Source: an uncultured Eubacterium sp.
GTDB taxonomy: Bacteria; Bacillota; Clostridia; Lachnospirales; Lachnospiraceae
Assembly: GCA_910586445.1 (NCBI GenBank)
Contig: CAJUHV010000026.1
Coordinates: 1-49,429, forward strand
Direction of reading: 5' to 3'
Length of the DNA stretch: 49,429 bases
The notes under the pieces were generated by a model, which saw only the letters and a program-made list of their open reading frames with translations, was not told where the DNA came from and did not search any database. Below, one piece after another: positions 14,451 to 22,991 of this stretch (position 1 is its first letter; the number at the start of each line of letters is the position of its first letter). Position numbers and translations under genes: made by a program.

Positions 14451-16413
14451 GGCAGTTATGGGGAAGCGCAAGATGGCAAATAGAAAAAAATCAGGCATTC
14501 AGATATGTCTGGCAGCACTCTTTTTATGCACCAGCCTGCTTGGCCAGGTGCTGACAGCAGACCGGATTCATGCGGCAGCAGCAGGGACAGGCATGGGTAC
14601 AGGAGCAGGCGTGCCGGGAAATGGAGCAGCCGGGGCAGCGGATGCAGGCTCTGCGGCAGGAACAGGCGTGCCAGCAGCAGGAGCAGCGGATGCAGCAGTG
14701 CCGGGAAATGGAGCAGCCGGGGCAGCGGATGCAGCAGTGCCGGGAAATGGAGCAGCCGGGGCAGCAGTGCCAGGAAACGAAGCAGCAGGGGCGGCGGATG
14801 CAGCAGTGCCGGGAAATGGAGCAGCCGGGGCAGCGGATGCTGGGAATGCAGGCTCTGCTGTAGGGGGCGTATCAAATACACGGGCAGAAGCCGGAATTAT
14901 CGAGGTATTAAGCGGCTTTGAGGATGCAAAAGGAAAATTTTGGAAGATGAAGTCGGGGAGCGGCTTTCTCATTGCCAATAAGGAAAGTGCCACCTATATC
15001 GTTACGAATTGCAGCAATGTGTCCAATACACCGCGAAAAATAAAAAAGTTTTGCAAAAAAAATTCGATTGATACAGAAAATATGCAGCTTGTGAACACTA
15101 TTCGGGTAGTGATCACAGGGGATGTTACGGCAGAAGCAGAAGTTGTAGTAAAAAGTGCAGAAAAGGATTACTGTGTACTGTCTGCCGCAAATGTAGTCAG
15201 CCAAAAAGAATCTTTAAAATTAGGCGACAGCGCGGGTGTTACAGCCAATGATCTGGTCTGTGCATATGGATTTCCAGAGCAGGCAGGGACAGGAGAAGAT
15301 CTGATCCAATATTCCGAGATGGACGTACGGGCAATTCAAGGTGCCGTGACCCAGACAGAAGCATATCTGGAAGGCGGCGTCTATCTGGCGCATTCCGCAC
15401 CGGTTGTGCCGGGATGTGCCGGAGGCCCGCTGCTGGATGCGGACGGCTATGTTATCGGGTTAAGCTGCCGCCTGTCTCCGGAAGACGACACAGGCATTGC
15501 CTATGCGCTGCCGATCAACGAGATCAGCGCGGTATTGGATAATTTTTCGATTTATTATGGCAGCAGGGCGATCGATGAGGCAGCTGTACAGTTAGCAGCT
15601 GTTTACAAGGAATGCATGGATATACAGGCAGCGGGCGGATATAAAAAGGCCTCTATGGATGTACTGGCACAGGCATTGGAATCGGCGGAAGAGGTAATGG
15701 CGATCGAGGAGCCTTATCCGGCGGATTTAATTGGTGCCACACAGTCACTTATCGCAGCAAAGGGTGCCCTGGAGCCTAAGACGGCAGCACTTTTGATCGC
15801 CATTATCGTAATGGGAGTCCTGGATCTGATACTTTTTATATGGATGCTGATTACGGCGGTAAAAAATGCACAGGAGAAAAAGCAGATGGATTTACAGCGC
15901 GTCCAGCCTGCCATGCAGGGGGCGGGATATGCGCATATGCCGCAGAATCCGGGAAACAGGCAGGCCTTGGCAAACGCGGGATCTAAGCGGCAGGTACCGC
16001 AGGGCGCGGCATATCCTGGACAGGCGCCGCAGGGCGCAGGGTATCCAAGACCGCAGGCAGCAGGAAGGCAGCTGCAGGGTGCAGATCAATTCAGGCGTCC
16101 GGTGGCACCGCCGGCAGGCAGGAGGATCAAGCTGCTCCGCCAGAAGACGGGGCAGACCGTTGTGCTGAACAAAAATCAGTTTATCGTCGGCAAGAGCCAG
16201 ACACTGGCGGATTACTGCATTGCGGACAACCAGACAATCAGCAGGAAGCATGCGATGCTGTTTGAGGATGCCGGAATCTGGTACATCGATGATCTAAGCT
16301 CACTGAACGGTACGTGTGTCAATGGGAAAAAGGTCGTTCCGGGACAGGCCGTCAGGCTCAGGAGCGGAGACGAGATCACCCTGTCAGACGAAGAGTTTCT
16401 TGTGCAGGATTAG
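14422..16413 (+). CDS. Membrane protein: inactive trypsin-like ectodomain, TM helix, cytosolic FHA
   Basis: A 663-residue protein. An N-terminal signal/anchor (about 27-51) is followed by an Ala/Gly/Pro repeat region (52-150). Residues about 165-380 look like a DegP/trypsin-like domain, but the triad is broken: where ITNAHVV is expected the sequence is VTNCSNV (Ser at 198), and the GNSGGPL motif reads GCAGGPL (Ala at 333); D249 remains. A TM helix (about 456-479) and a Gln/Gly/Pro-rich linker lead to an FHA domain (570-663) with SRKH and NGTCVN. It probably binds ligands outside and phosphothreonine inside. Start: AAAGGA precedes ATG 14422, but ATG 14473 beyond the hairpin would give a neater signal peptide. 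Confidence 0.88.
   Translation: MGRLKKRLIVAVMGKRKMANRKKSGIQICLAALFLCTSLLGQVLTADRIHAAAAGTGMGTGAGVPGNGAAGAADAGSAAGTGVPAAGAADAAVPGNGAAGAADAAVPGNGAAGAAVPGNEAAGAADAAVPGNGAAGAADAGNAGSAVGGVSNTRAEAGIIEVLSGFEDAKGKFWKMKSGSGFLIANKESATYIVTNCSNVSNTPRKIKKFCKKNSIDTENMQLVNTIRVVITGDVTAEAEVVVKSAEKDYCVLSAANVVSQKESLKLGDSAGVTANDLVCAYGFPEQAGTGEDLIQYSEMDVRAIQGAVTQTEAYLEGGVYLAHSAPVVPGCAGGPLLDADGYVIGLSCRLSPEDDTGIAYALPINEISAVLDNFSIYYGSRAIDEAAVQLAAVYKECMDIQAAGGYKKASMDVLAQALESAEEVMAIEEPYPADLIGATQSLIAAKGALEPKTAALLIAIIVMGVLDLILFIWMLITAVKNAQEKKQMDLQRVQPAMQGAGYAHMPQNPGNRQALANAGSKRQVPQGAAYPGQAPQGAGYPRPQAAGRQLQGADQFRRPVAPPAGRRIKLLRQKTGQTVVLNKNQFIVGKSQTLADYCIADNQTISRKHAMLFEDAGIWYIDDLSSLNGTCVNGKKVVPGQAVRLRSGDEITLSDEEFLVQD
14612..14842 (+). 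repeat. In-frame Ala/Gly/Pro coding repeats
   Basis: Units of about 36-39 bases, each beginning GTGCCGGGAAATGGAGCAGC or close to it, encode VPGNGAAGAADAA-type repeats. The near-identical DNA suggests recent in-frame expansion. They give a flexible linker between signal segment and ectodomain. Confidence 0.8.
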
Positions 16414-16422
16414 GAGTAACGT

Positions 16423-16701
16423 ATGGCAGAATTTGAAATCGAATGCAGAAAAGCTGCACGCTGTGCAGGAGAAATCCAAAATCTCAGCAAAGATCTAAAA
16501 AGACAGGAAGGCCGTGTGGCCGATGTCTATCGGCAGATGCAGCTTCATAGAGCCTCTTATGGTGTGCAGCAGTCGCTGTCCGGCATTGCGGACAGCCTGC
16601 ACAGCCAGCTGGAGCAGCTGCGGCAGTATGGCGGCACGCTGGAGCACATCATAAAAGTATATGAAGATGTGGAAAAAGATCTGTCAGGAAAAAGCTTGTA
16701 A
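16423..16701 (+). CDS. Small helical protein with YxxxE motif, WXG100-like
   Basis: A 92-residue, all-helical protein with AGGAGT before its ATG, nine bases after the FHA gene. It has no W-x-G, but the midpoint RASYGVQQSL could be the hairpin turn and the C-terminus carries YEDVE, matching the YxxxD/E export signal. It may be a divergent WXG100 superfamily member or an LXG-type partner protein. Confidence 0.72.
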   Translation: MAEFEIECRKAARCAGEIQNLSKDLKRQEGRVADVYRQMQLHRASYGVQQSLSGIADSLHSQLEQLRQYGGTLEHIIKVYEDVEKDLSGKSL

Positions 16702-16791
16702 GAAAACTCTGCTGGAATTAAGGCTGAGAGAAGAGCTGATATACAGCAGCAATTCTAAAGTATTCGTAATTGTTGATGAAAAACGTATGCT

Positions 16792-16808
16792 GAGCGTGTT
16801 TGAAAAAT
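16792..16808. repeat. Solo copy of the GAGCGTGTTTGAAAAAT element
   Basis: GAGCGTGTTTGAAAAAT is identical to 38666-38682, and both are followed by TAGGATA after a few bases or after the second arm. Here the second arm is missing. It is related to the ends of the 10751-10945 element. It lies in a 141-base spacer with no other clear signal. Confidence 0.55.
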
Positions 16809-16842
16809 TATTAGGATAAGGAAGGCAGAGGCTGAAAGAAGC

Positions 16843-18765
16843 ATGGATGGAAAGAAACGAACAGCTGAAAAAATAAAATTTGAAAGAAATAGGAATGGAA
16901 TTAGGTTTGCCGCGGCATTTGCCCTGTTTTGTCTGCTGTATTTAAACGGCATAAGCCCTGCAGCAGATGGATCAGGCAGCTTCATAAAGGCAGCGGCTGC
17001 TGATTCGGCTGCCGGCCTGCCGCAGGGGCCGTCGTACAGTGAGGACGGGAGCCAGATTGTCTATACCAATATCTATTTTGGCAGCTATCCGCAGTCAGAG
17101 GTAAAGGGAGAGGCACTGACATCCGCGATTACAGACGCTGCCTATGACAGCTACGGGGATGCATGGGTAGACGGCGTGAAATACCGCAGGGTCAGCGCCG
17201 AGGATGCAAATAACAAAGAGCAGTTTGGAACAGGCAGATACCGTTATTTTAAATGGGAGAGAATTAAGTGGCGCGTGCTTGCCAATGACGGACAGACGCT
17301 CCGTCTGCTGGCAGACGCGGGGCTGGACTGCCGCAGCTATCATGAGATGGGTGCGGCAGTGACCTGGGCAGACAGTTCTCTGCGTAAATGGCTCAATGGG
17401 GCATTTTACCGTACCGCGTTTGACAGTGACGAGCGCGGGGCGATTGTAAAACAGACGGTTGACAATGCGGATTATGCAGGACAAGGACAGACAGACGGTG
17501 ATGCCAAGGAAAGCACCGACACAGAGGATGATATTTATATTCCATCTATGGCAGAGATGGCAGAAACAAGCCATGGATTTCCTGCGGACATTCAAAATCC
17601 TTCCCCATGCCGCCGGATACCGGCGAGTGAATACGCATATGCCATGGGTGCGCGTTTAGGTGCGCAGGACGGATCGGGGGAGCAGTTCTGCTGGTGGTGG
17701 CTGAGAAGCCCTGCAGTGGGAGAGAGCAATGCATTCCGGTATGCAGCTTTAATGGGAAATACAGGCGCTTTTACGCTTTATGGACTTGTCGAAAATAAAT
17801 ACCGCGCAGTTGTGCCGACACTTTCGATCAGCCTGTCGTCACATGCATGGAAATATGCGGATGATTCTTCCAGCGGCTCCGGCGGCGGGGAGTCTGCCGC
17901 AGAGCCGCTTACGGTCAGCGCACCAAGCATGCAGCGCAGCAAAAATGTAGCGGCCTTTGATGTGCAGGCAACAGGAGGGCTGACAAGCAATTATGATTAT
18001 CAGTGGTACTATGCGCCGTCAGAAACCGGCAGCGGACATCCGCTCAGCGAGTCGGATTATCAATCGATCGTATGGCAGGGAAAAGCGCTTTATATAGATC
18101 TGAAAGCAGACGATGTGCCGGACGGTCTGTATCTGTACTGTGCCGTCAGCGACGGGCGCACGACTGTGGAAAGCAGCCGGATCTGGTTTTCAAAAAAGAA
18201 AAAAAGCCAGACGATCACTTACAATAAAGGAACGATACAAAACGGACAGCTGGAGTACGGGGCAGATTTTAAACTAAAGGCAAAATGCAATGGCGCTGCC
18301 TCTACGATTTCTTATAAAAGCAGCAATCCGAAAATCATATCTGTCAGCGCGGCAGGCAGGCTGCAGGCGAAAAGCTACGGCAGGGCTACGGTGACAATTA
18401 CGGCTTCAGATTCTCCGGTTGACGAATACGGCAGGACAGTTAAAAAAATAGCACTCACAATCGTACCAAGGCAGGTGCAGGTGAAAAAGATCGTGCGTAC
18501 AAGGGACAGCCAGGGAAAACTGGACAGTGTATATGTAGAATGGAAAAAAGATCAGACAGTTGACGGATGCCAGTACAGTATCGCCTACAACCAGAACTAT
18601 ACAAACAGCACAAACGGTGAAAAGGCAGGCACGGATAATTTTATAAGGCTCAGGTATCTGGATGTCAGCAAGGACAAAATGTATATCCGCGTGCGGACTT
18701 ATAAAAAAGCAGGCTCTAAGACTTATTATGGAAAATGGAGCAAAAGCTATATGCTGTCGATTTAG
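16843..18765 (+). CDS. Secreted DUF6273-like protein with Ig-like and Fn3-like repeats
   Basis: A 640-residue protein with a signal peptide or N-terminal anchor (hydrophobic core about 24-40). Residues about 60-330 have the look of the DUF6273 family of clostridial surface proteins: IYFGSYPQS, a FKWERIKWRVL segment, SSLRKWLNGAFY, IYIPSMAEM and FCWWWLRSP. Residues 350-450 resemble an Ig-like domain, 455-545 a Big_2-type domain (SNPKIISVSAAGRL), and 550-640 an Fn3-like domain ending in YIRVRTYKKAGSKTYYGKWS. The ribosome binding site is weak. It is the only clearly secreted non-WXG protein inside the kinase/phosphatase block, so it may be the ligand or target of one of the ectodomains (inference). 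Confidence 0.8.
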   Translation: MDGKKRTAEKIKFERNRNGIRFAAAFALFCLLYLNGISPAADGSGSFIKAAAADSAAGLPQGPSYSEDGSQIVYTNIYFGSYPQSEVKGEALTSAITDAAYDSYGDAWVDGVKYRRVSAEDANNKEQFGTGRYRYFKWERIKWRVLANDGQTLRLLADAGLDCRSYHEMGAAVTWADSSLRKWLNGAFYRTAFDSDERGAIVKQTVDNADYAGQGQTDGDAKESTDTEDDIYIPSMAEMAETSHGFPADIQNPSPCRRIPASEYAYAMGARLGAQDGSGEQFCWWWLRSPAVGESNAFRYAALMGNTGAFTLYGLVENKYRAVVPTLSISLSSHAWKYADDSSSGSGGGESAAEPLTVSAPSMQRSKNVAAFDVQATGGLTSNYDYQWYYAPSETGSGHPLSESDYQSIVWQGKALYIDLKADDVPDGLYLYCAVSDGRTTVESSRIWFSKKKKSQTITYNKGTIQNGQLEYGADFKLKAKCNGAASTISYKSSNPKIISVSAAGRLQAKSYGRATVTITASDSPVDEYGRTVKKIALTIVPRQVQVKKIVRTRDSQGKLDSVYVEWKKDQTVDGCQYSIAYNQNYTNSTNGEKAGTDNFIRLRYLDVSKDKMYIRVRTYKKAGSKTYYGKWSKSYMLSI

Positions 18766-18784
18766 AGCAGGATGGTGAAACTTT

Positions 18785-19654
18785 GTGTTAGGACGCAGAA
18801 AAGCAGACAGGAAAAAAAAGAGCATAAAACAGCCGGAGGAACTGCTGCAGCCGTACGACGAGCTGGAGATCGTTACGCAGAAGCTGAAGGGCAGCCCGAG
18901 TACGGTAGAAATCGGGACGTCCAGCATTATCGGCAGCAGAAAGTCACAGCAGGATTCCGTATTTGGGTACGGGGCAGACGGATGGGCGCTTGGCATTGTC
19001 TGTGACGGCATGGGCGGGCTGAGCGGCGGGGAGATTGCCAGCCGTGTTGCACTGGAAAGTCTGGCAGAAGCGTGGTTTTCCAATAAACATATTTTGGACA
19101 TTCCAGATTTTCTGCGCAGGGAGGCAGTCAGTGCAGACGAAAAGGTATATATGCAGGCAGACGCAGACGGCAGGCGGCTGCAGGCAGGTACGACGATTGT
19201 GGCAGTGATTGTACAGGGAAATGAAATGTACTGGCTGTCGGTCGGCGACAGCAGGCTGTATTTTATACGGGGCAGGGAAATCATGTCGTTAAATGTCGAA
19301 CACAATTACAGGCACGAATTAAACGATATGCTTCGAAACGGACAGATGACGGCACAGGAATATGCGGCGGAGGAGTACCGGGCAGAGGCTCTGGTCAGCT
19401 ATCTGGGGATCGGGGATCTGACATTGATGGATGTCAGCCCCGGCGCATATCCGCTGGACGACGGAGATTTGATCCTGCTGGCCAGCGACGGGCTGTACCG
19501 CAGCCTGAGTGAAGAGGAGATACTTGCGGTTGTAACAAAAAATGAGCGGGATATGCAGCAGACGGCAGACGCACTGACAGCGGCGGTAAAAGGAAGAAAA
19601 AAACAGGATAATACTTCGGTTGTTATCCTGCGGTACCGCTCGGCAGCGCCATAA
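18785..19654 (+). CDS. PP2C-family Ser/Thr protein phosphatase 1
   Basis: A 289-residue cytosolic phosphatase with a GTG start at 18785 preceded by a weak GGATGGTG; the gap to the previous gene is 19 bases. The PP2C metal-binding motifs are present: QQDS, VCDGMGG, AGTTIVAVI, SVGDSRLY, LLASDGLY and QDNTSVV. The N-terminal 25 residues are very basic (GRRKADRKKKSIK), which could favour membrane surface or partner binding. It should dephosphorylate targets of the two neighbouring kinases, including FHA-bound phosphothreonines. Confidence 0.93.
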   Translation: MLGRRKADRKKKSIKQPEELLQPYDELEIVTQKLKGSPSTVEIGTSSIIGSRKSQQDSVFGYGADGWALGIVCDGMGGLSGGEIASRVALESLAEAWFSNKHILDIPDFLRREAVSADEKVYMQADADGRRLQAGTTIVAVIVQGNEMYWLSVGDSRLYFIRGREIMSLNVEHNYRHELNDMLRNGQMTAQEYAAEEYRAEALVSYLGIGDLTLMDVSPGAYPLDDGDLILLASDGLYRSLSEEEILAVVTKNERDMQQTADALTAAVKGRKKQDNTSVVILRYRSAAP

Positions 19655-19748
19655 AAAGCGCGTCAAAATACATAAAAAATGAAAAGCGAATGATCTAAAA
19701 TATGTCAAGACACGTTAAGATGCGTGAAAAGTATGGGAAGGAAATCTG

Positions 19749-20585
19749 GTGCCAGGTATGATTTTAAAAAGGTGTGATAAGGGACATTATTATGATGGAG
19801 AAATATACGGGGAATGCCCGGAATGCAGTGGCATGGGACAGGGCACCTCTATGCAGGATTATGGCGATTATGCAGATGAAGATTCTGTGACAGTGGCACT
19901 GCCGCGCAGTCCTGCGGGAGGCTTTCAGCGTGATCCGTCTGCTGCCGGCGGCAGAATGAATGGTGCCCCGCAGGCGGGCGGCGGACAGCGCGGCTTTTCC
20001 CAGACAGACGGCTTTGACAGCGGGCAGCGCGGCTTCTCGCAGGCAGGAGGCTTTGACAGCGGACAGCGCGGCTTCTCGCGGGCAGGAGGCTTTGACGGCG
20101 GACAGCGCGGCTTTTCCCAGGCGGGTGCGTTTGACGACGAGCCTGTTACTGCTGCGCTTTCCCATAGTGCACCGAAAAATCCGGTGCGAAAGCCGGGCTT
20201 AAAGCCTGTTGTAGGCTGGCTGGTATGTGTAAGGGGCAGTGATTTCGGCAGGAGCTTTACGATCAAGCTGGGCAAAAACTTTATCGGAAGATCCCCGGAA
20301 AATGAGATTGTCCTGCGCGGAGATGACAGCATAGCAGCGGAAAAGCATGCTGCGGTTTATTATGTGCCCAAGCAGCGCAGGTTTGCCGTAGAGCCGGGCA
20401 CATCCGGCAGGCCGTTTTATTTAAACCGGAATGTCATTATGCGTCCGGTCTGGATCAAGCAGCATGACATTTTAACAGTCGGAAACTGCGGCCTGATGTT
20501 TTTTCCATGCTGCGGAGAGCATTTTAGCTGGGAAGAGATTATAAAAAAGCGCAGGGAACAGAGTCAGAACAGATCGTATGATTAA
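19749..20585 (+). CDS. Zinc-finger plus FHA-domain protein
   Basis: A 278-residue cytosolic protein. The N-terminus has a short zinc-finger-like segment (KRCDKGHYYDG, then YGECPECSG), common in Lachnospiraceae FHA proteins. Residues about 79-130 are four 13-residue repeats of the GQRGFSQAGGFDS type (39-base DNA period at 19983-20138). An FHA domain follows at about 155-260 (FIGRSPENEIVL, EKHAAV), but the usual NGT turn is replaced by GTSGRPFYLNR, so phosphopeptide binding is less certain. Start: GGAAGG favours GTG 19749; family N-termini would favour ATG 19758, three codons later. TVALP and PVTAALS could be kinase target threonines (inference). Confidence 0.85.
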   Translation: MPGMILKRCDKGHYYDGEIYGECPECSGMGQGTSMQDYGDYADEDSVTVALPRSPAGGFQRDPSAAGGRMNGAPQAGGGQRGFSQTDGFDSGQRGFSQAGGFDSGQRGFSRAGGFDGGQRGFSQAGAFDDEPVTAALSHSAPKNPVRKPGLKPVVGWLVCVRGSDFGRSFTIKLGKNFIGRSPENEIVLRGDDSIAAEKHAAVYYVPKQRRFAVEPGTSGRPFYLNRNVIMRPVWIKQHDILTVGNCGLMFFPCCGEHFSWEEIIKKRREQSQNRSYD

Positions 20586-20606
20586 ACAGACAGGGGGTAG
20601 CGTATT

Positions 20607-22916
20607 ATGACAAGATGCATGGGCTGCATGGCTCAGATGGCAGACGATGAGCGGATCTGCAGATACTGCGGATACCAGAAAGGCACGGACGTAAAAGAAG
20701 CTTATTATCTGCTGCCGGGTACGGTCTTAAAGAAAAAATATCTGATCGGCAGAGTGCTGGGCTACGGCGGGTTCGGCGTCACTTATATCGGATGGGATCA
20801 TGTGCTGCAGCGCAGGGTGGCGGTCAAAGAATACCTGCCGAGTGATTTTGCGACAAGGAGCTACGGCTCTATGCGAGTCACCGTATTTTCCGGTGAAGCC
20901 GCCCAGCAGTTTCAAGCCGGGCTTGAGAGCTTTTTATTTGAAGCAAGGCGTCTGGCAAAATTTAACTCTGTACAGGAGACCGTAGACATATACGATTGTT
21001 TTGAGGAAAACGGCAGCGGATACATTGTCATGGAATATTTAGACGGCGTGACAGTCAAAGAGGTGCTGCGAAAAAGAAAACGCATTTCCGTAGATCAGGC
21101 GCGTGCGATCGCACTGGCTGTGCTCAGAGGTCTTACAGCGGTACATAAAGAAGGGATTATCCATAGGGATATCGCGCCTGACAACATCTTTCTCACAAAA
21201 ACCAGCAAAGTAAAAATCTTAGACTTTGGCGCAGCCAGATATGCGACAGCCGTACAGTCGAAAAGCCTTTCTGTTATATTAAAGCCGGGTTTTGCGCCGG
21301 AGGAGCAGTACAGGAGCCACGGCGTACAGGGGCCGTGGACGGATATTTATGCATTAGGGGCGACACTGTACTGCATGATCACAGGCAAAAGGCCGCAGGA
21401 ATCGATACAAAGGCTTGCGGATGATCATTTAAAACCTCCATCAGAACTCGGCATACCGATAGATCCCAATATAGAAAATGCGATTATGAACAGCTTAAAC
21501 GTGCGGCAGGAATACCGCATACAGGATGCGGAGAGCTATTACCGTGCACTGCGCGGTAAGGAGGACGTGGAGAGAATTATAGAAAAAAAGGACCAGAAGC
21601 TGAGCCTGCAGCTGCCGTTATGGATGAAATGCGCAGCAGCCGCAGCCTGTGTGCTGGTCTGTATCTGTATCGGACTGTTTGCGACCGGAAATCTGGGATT
21701 TTCGAAAAAAGAAATCACAAGCGCAGACGGCATGGCAGCACTGAGCGGCACGCAGCGGTATGTGCCGAATGTATCCGGCATGAGCTATGAGCAGGCACAA
21801 AAGCTGTTAGGGGAGAAAAATCTAAATCTGGTAATCAGCGGCATGAACTACAGTGAAAGTATTGAAAAAAATAAAATATTAAGCCAGCAGCCCAGAGACG
21901 GCGCAGTAGCTGAAGCAGAAGAGACGATACGCGTAATTATGAGCGGCGGAAGAGAAGAAATCATGATGCCGGATTTATCCGGCATGACAAGGGAAGAAGC
22001 CGAGCAGCTGGTGATCAGGCAGAATTTGATTTTAAACGCAGACGGGATCAGTGAAGAGTACAGCGATGTCGTGCAGAAGGGCAGGGTCATTACGCAGAGC
22101 GTCCCTGCGGAAGAGCGCATTGCCGTACAGACCGAAATCAAGCTGTCGATTTCTCTGGGCAGCCTGTCCGAAGAAACAGCATTATTAGAAGTGCCGAACC
22201 TTACAGGCATGACCAAAGAAAAAGCAATCAGGCAGCTGGGAAAATTCAAGGAACAGTATGGCTTTACTTATTCATTAGGTGAAGTAAAAAATAAATACAG
22301 TACAAAAGTAGAAAAAGGCAGAATTATCAGCCAGAGCCCTAAGGCAGGAGAAACGGCACGCACGAATGAGCCGATCAGTCTTGTCATCAGCAAGGGGTCG
22401 GAAATGGTACAGATTCCAGAGCTTTTGTACCTGACCAAAGATCAGGCAGTAGAAAAGCTGCAGAAAGCCGGGCTTACCGCAGGGGTCGTTACGGATTACA
22501 GCGAGCAGGCAGCGGCAGGGCTTGTCATCCGTCAGGATATAGAGACAGGCGAAAAGGCAGCAAAGGGCAGCAGGGTGACGATCACCGTAAGCCTTGGAAA
22601 AGCACCGGTGCAGGGCAGTACAGGAAACAGACCATCCGGCGGTACAGGCACAGGAGGAAATCAGCCGTCCGGCGGCACAGGAAACAGACCGTCAGGCGGC
22701 AGCACGGGCAGCGGCGGACAGCCATCGACAGGCGGCAGCACGGGAGCAGGCGGACAGCCATCGACAGGCGGCAGCACGGGCAGCGGCGGACAGCCATCAA
22801 CAGGCGGCAGTACAGGCAGCGGCGGACAGTCATCGTCCGGCGGCGCAGGAGCAGGCGGCGGTAATGACGGAAATAAAGCGATTATGCCGGATGGAGGCAG
22901 CTTTGTTGTGGAATAG
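20607..22916 (+). CDS. Transmembrane Ser/Thr kinase with zinc ribbon and four PASTA repeats
   Basis: A 769-residue protein. A zinc ribbon (C4, C7, C18, C21) precedes a Hanks-type kinase: GYGGFG loop, K74 in VAVK, HRD with D188, DFG at 206-208 and FAPEEQY. The catalytic loop is HRDIAPDN, with Ala for the usual DxK lysine. A TM helix (about 342-364) leads to four PASTA domains (from about 384, 452, 527 and 600) with the VPNVSGMS/VPNLTGMT type of start. The end (667-755) is a Gly/Ser/Thr linker of 12-residue GGSTGSGGQPST repeats. PASTA domains bind peptidoglycan fragments, so this kinase probably reports on the cell wall. It shares zinc ribbon and kinase layout with the kinase at 1459, hinting at duplication followed by ectodomain exchange. 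Confidence 0.95.
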   Translation: MTRCMGCMAQMADDERICRYCGYQKGTDVKEAYYLLPGTVLKKKYLIGRVLGYGGFGVTYIGWDHVLQRRVAVKEYLPSDFATRSYGSMRVTVFSGEAAQQFQAGLESFLFEARRLAKFNSVQETVDIYDCFEENGSGYIVMEYLDGVTVKEVLRKRKRISVDQARAIALAVLRGLTAVHKEGIIHRDIAPDNIFLTKTSKVKILDFGAARYATAVQSKSLSVILKPGFAPEEQYRSHGVQGPWTDIYALGATLYCMITGKRPQESIQRLADDHLKPPSELGIPIDPNIENAIMNSLNVRQEYRIQDAESYYRALRGKEDVERIIEKKDQKLSLQLPLWMKCAAAAACVLVCICIGLFATGNLGFSKKEITSADGMAALSGTQRYVPNVSGMSYEQAQKLLGEKNLNLVISGMNYSESIEKNKILSQQPRDGAVAEAEETIRVIMSGGREEIMMPDLSGMTREEAEQLVIRQNLILNADGISEEYSDVVQKGRVITQSVPAEERIAVQTEIKLSISLGSLSEETALLEVPNLTGMTKEKAIRQLGKFKEQYGFTYSLGEVKNKYSTKVEKGRIISQSPKAGETARTNEPISLVISKGSEMVQIPELLYLTKDQAVEKLQKAGLTAGVVTDYSEQAAAGLVIRQDIETGEKAAKGSRVTITVSLGKAPVQGSTGNRPSGGTGTGGNQPSGGTGNRPSGGSTGSGGQPSTGGSTGAGGQPSTGGSTGSGGQPSTGGSTGSGGQSSSGGAGAGGGNDGNKAIMPDGGSFVVE
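22695..22838 (+). repeat. 36-bp in-frame Gly/Ser coding repeats
   Basis: About four units of 36 bases encode GGSTGSGGQPST or GGSTGAGGQPST in the kinase C-terminal tail. Units differ by single bases, as expected from recent slippage or recombination. The tail ends outside the cell and may span the wall. Confidence 0.8.
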
Positions 22917-22991
22917 GGCAGCGGAGCTTGGACTTGAGACGGGACTTTATAGCCTGCCTGTAAGGAGCGTAACATAAGTATGGAGGAGACC

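Noticed and set aside
14456..14993. Long minus-strand open frames rich in Leu/Pro or Ala/Pro opposite the 14422 gene
   Set aside because: They mirror the GC-rich Ala/Gly repeat on the other strand and have no ribosome binding site or known motif.
22980..22991. ATG 22980 as the start of the second phosphatase
   Set aside because: The GGAGGAG lies inside this extension and fits ATG 22992; the region before 22980 has no ribosome binding site.
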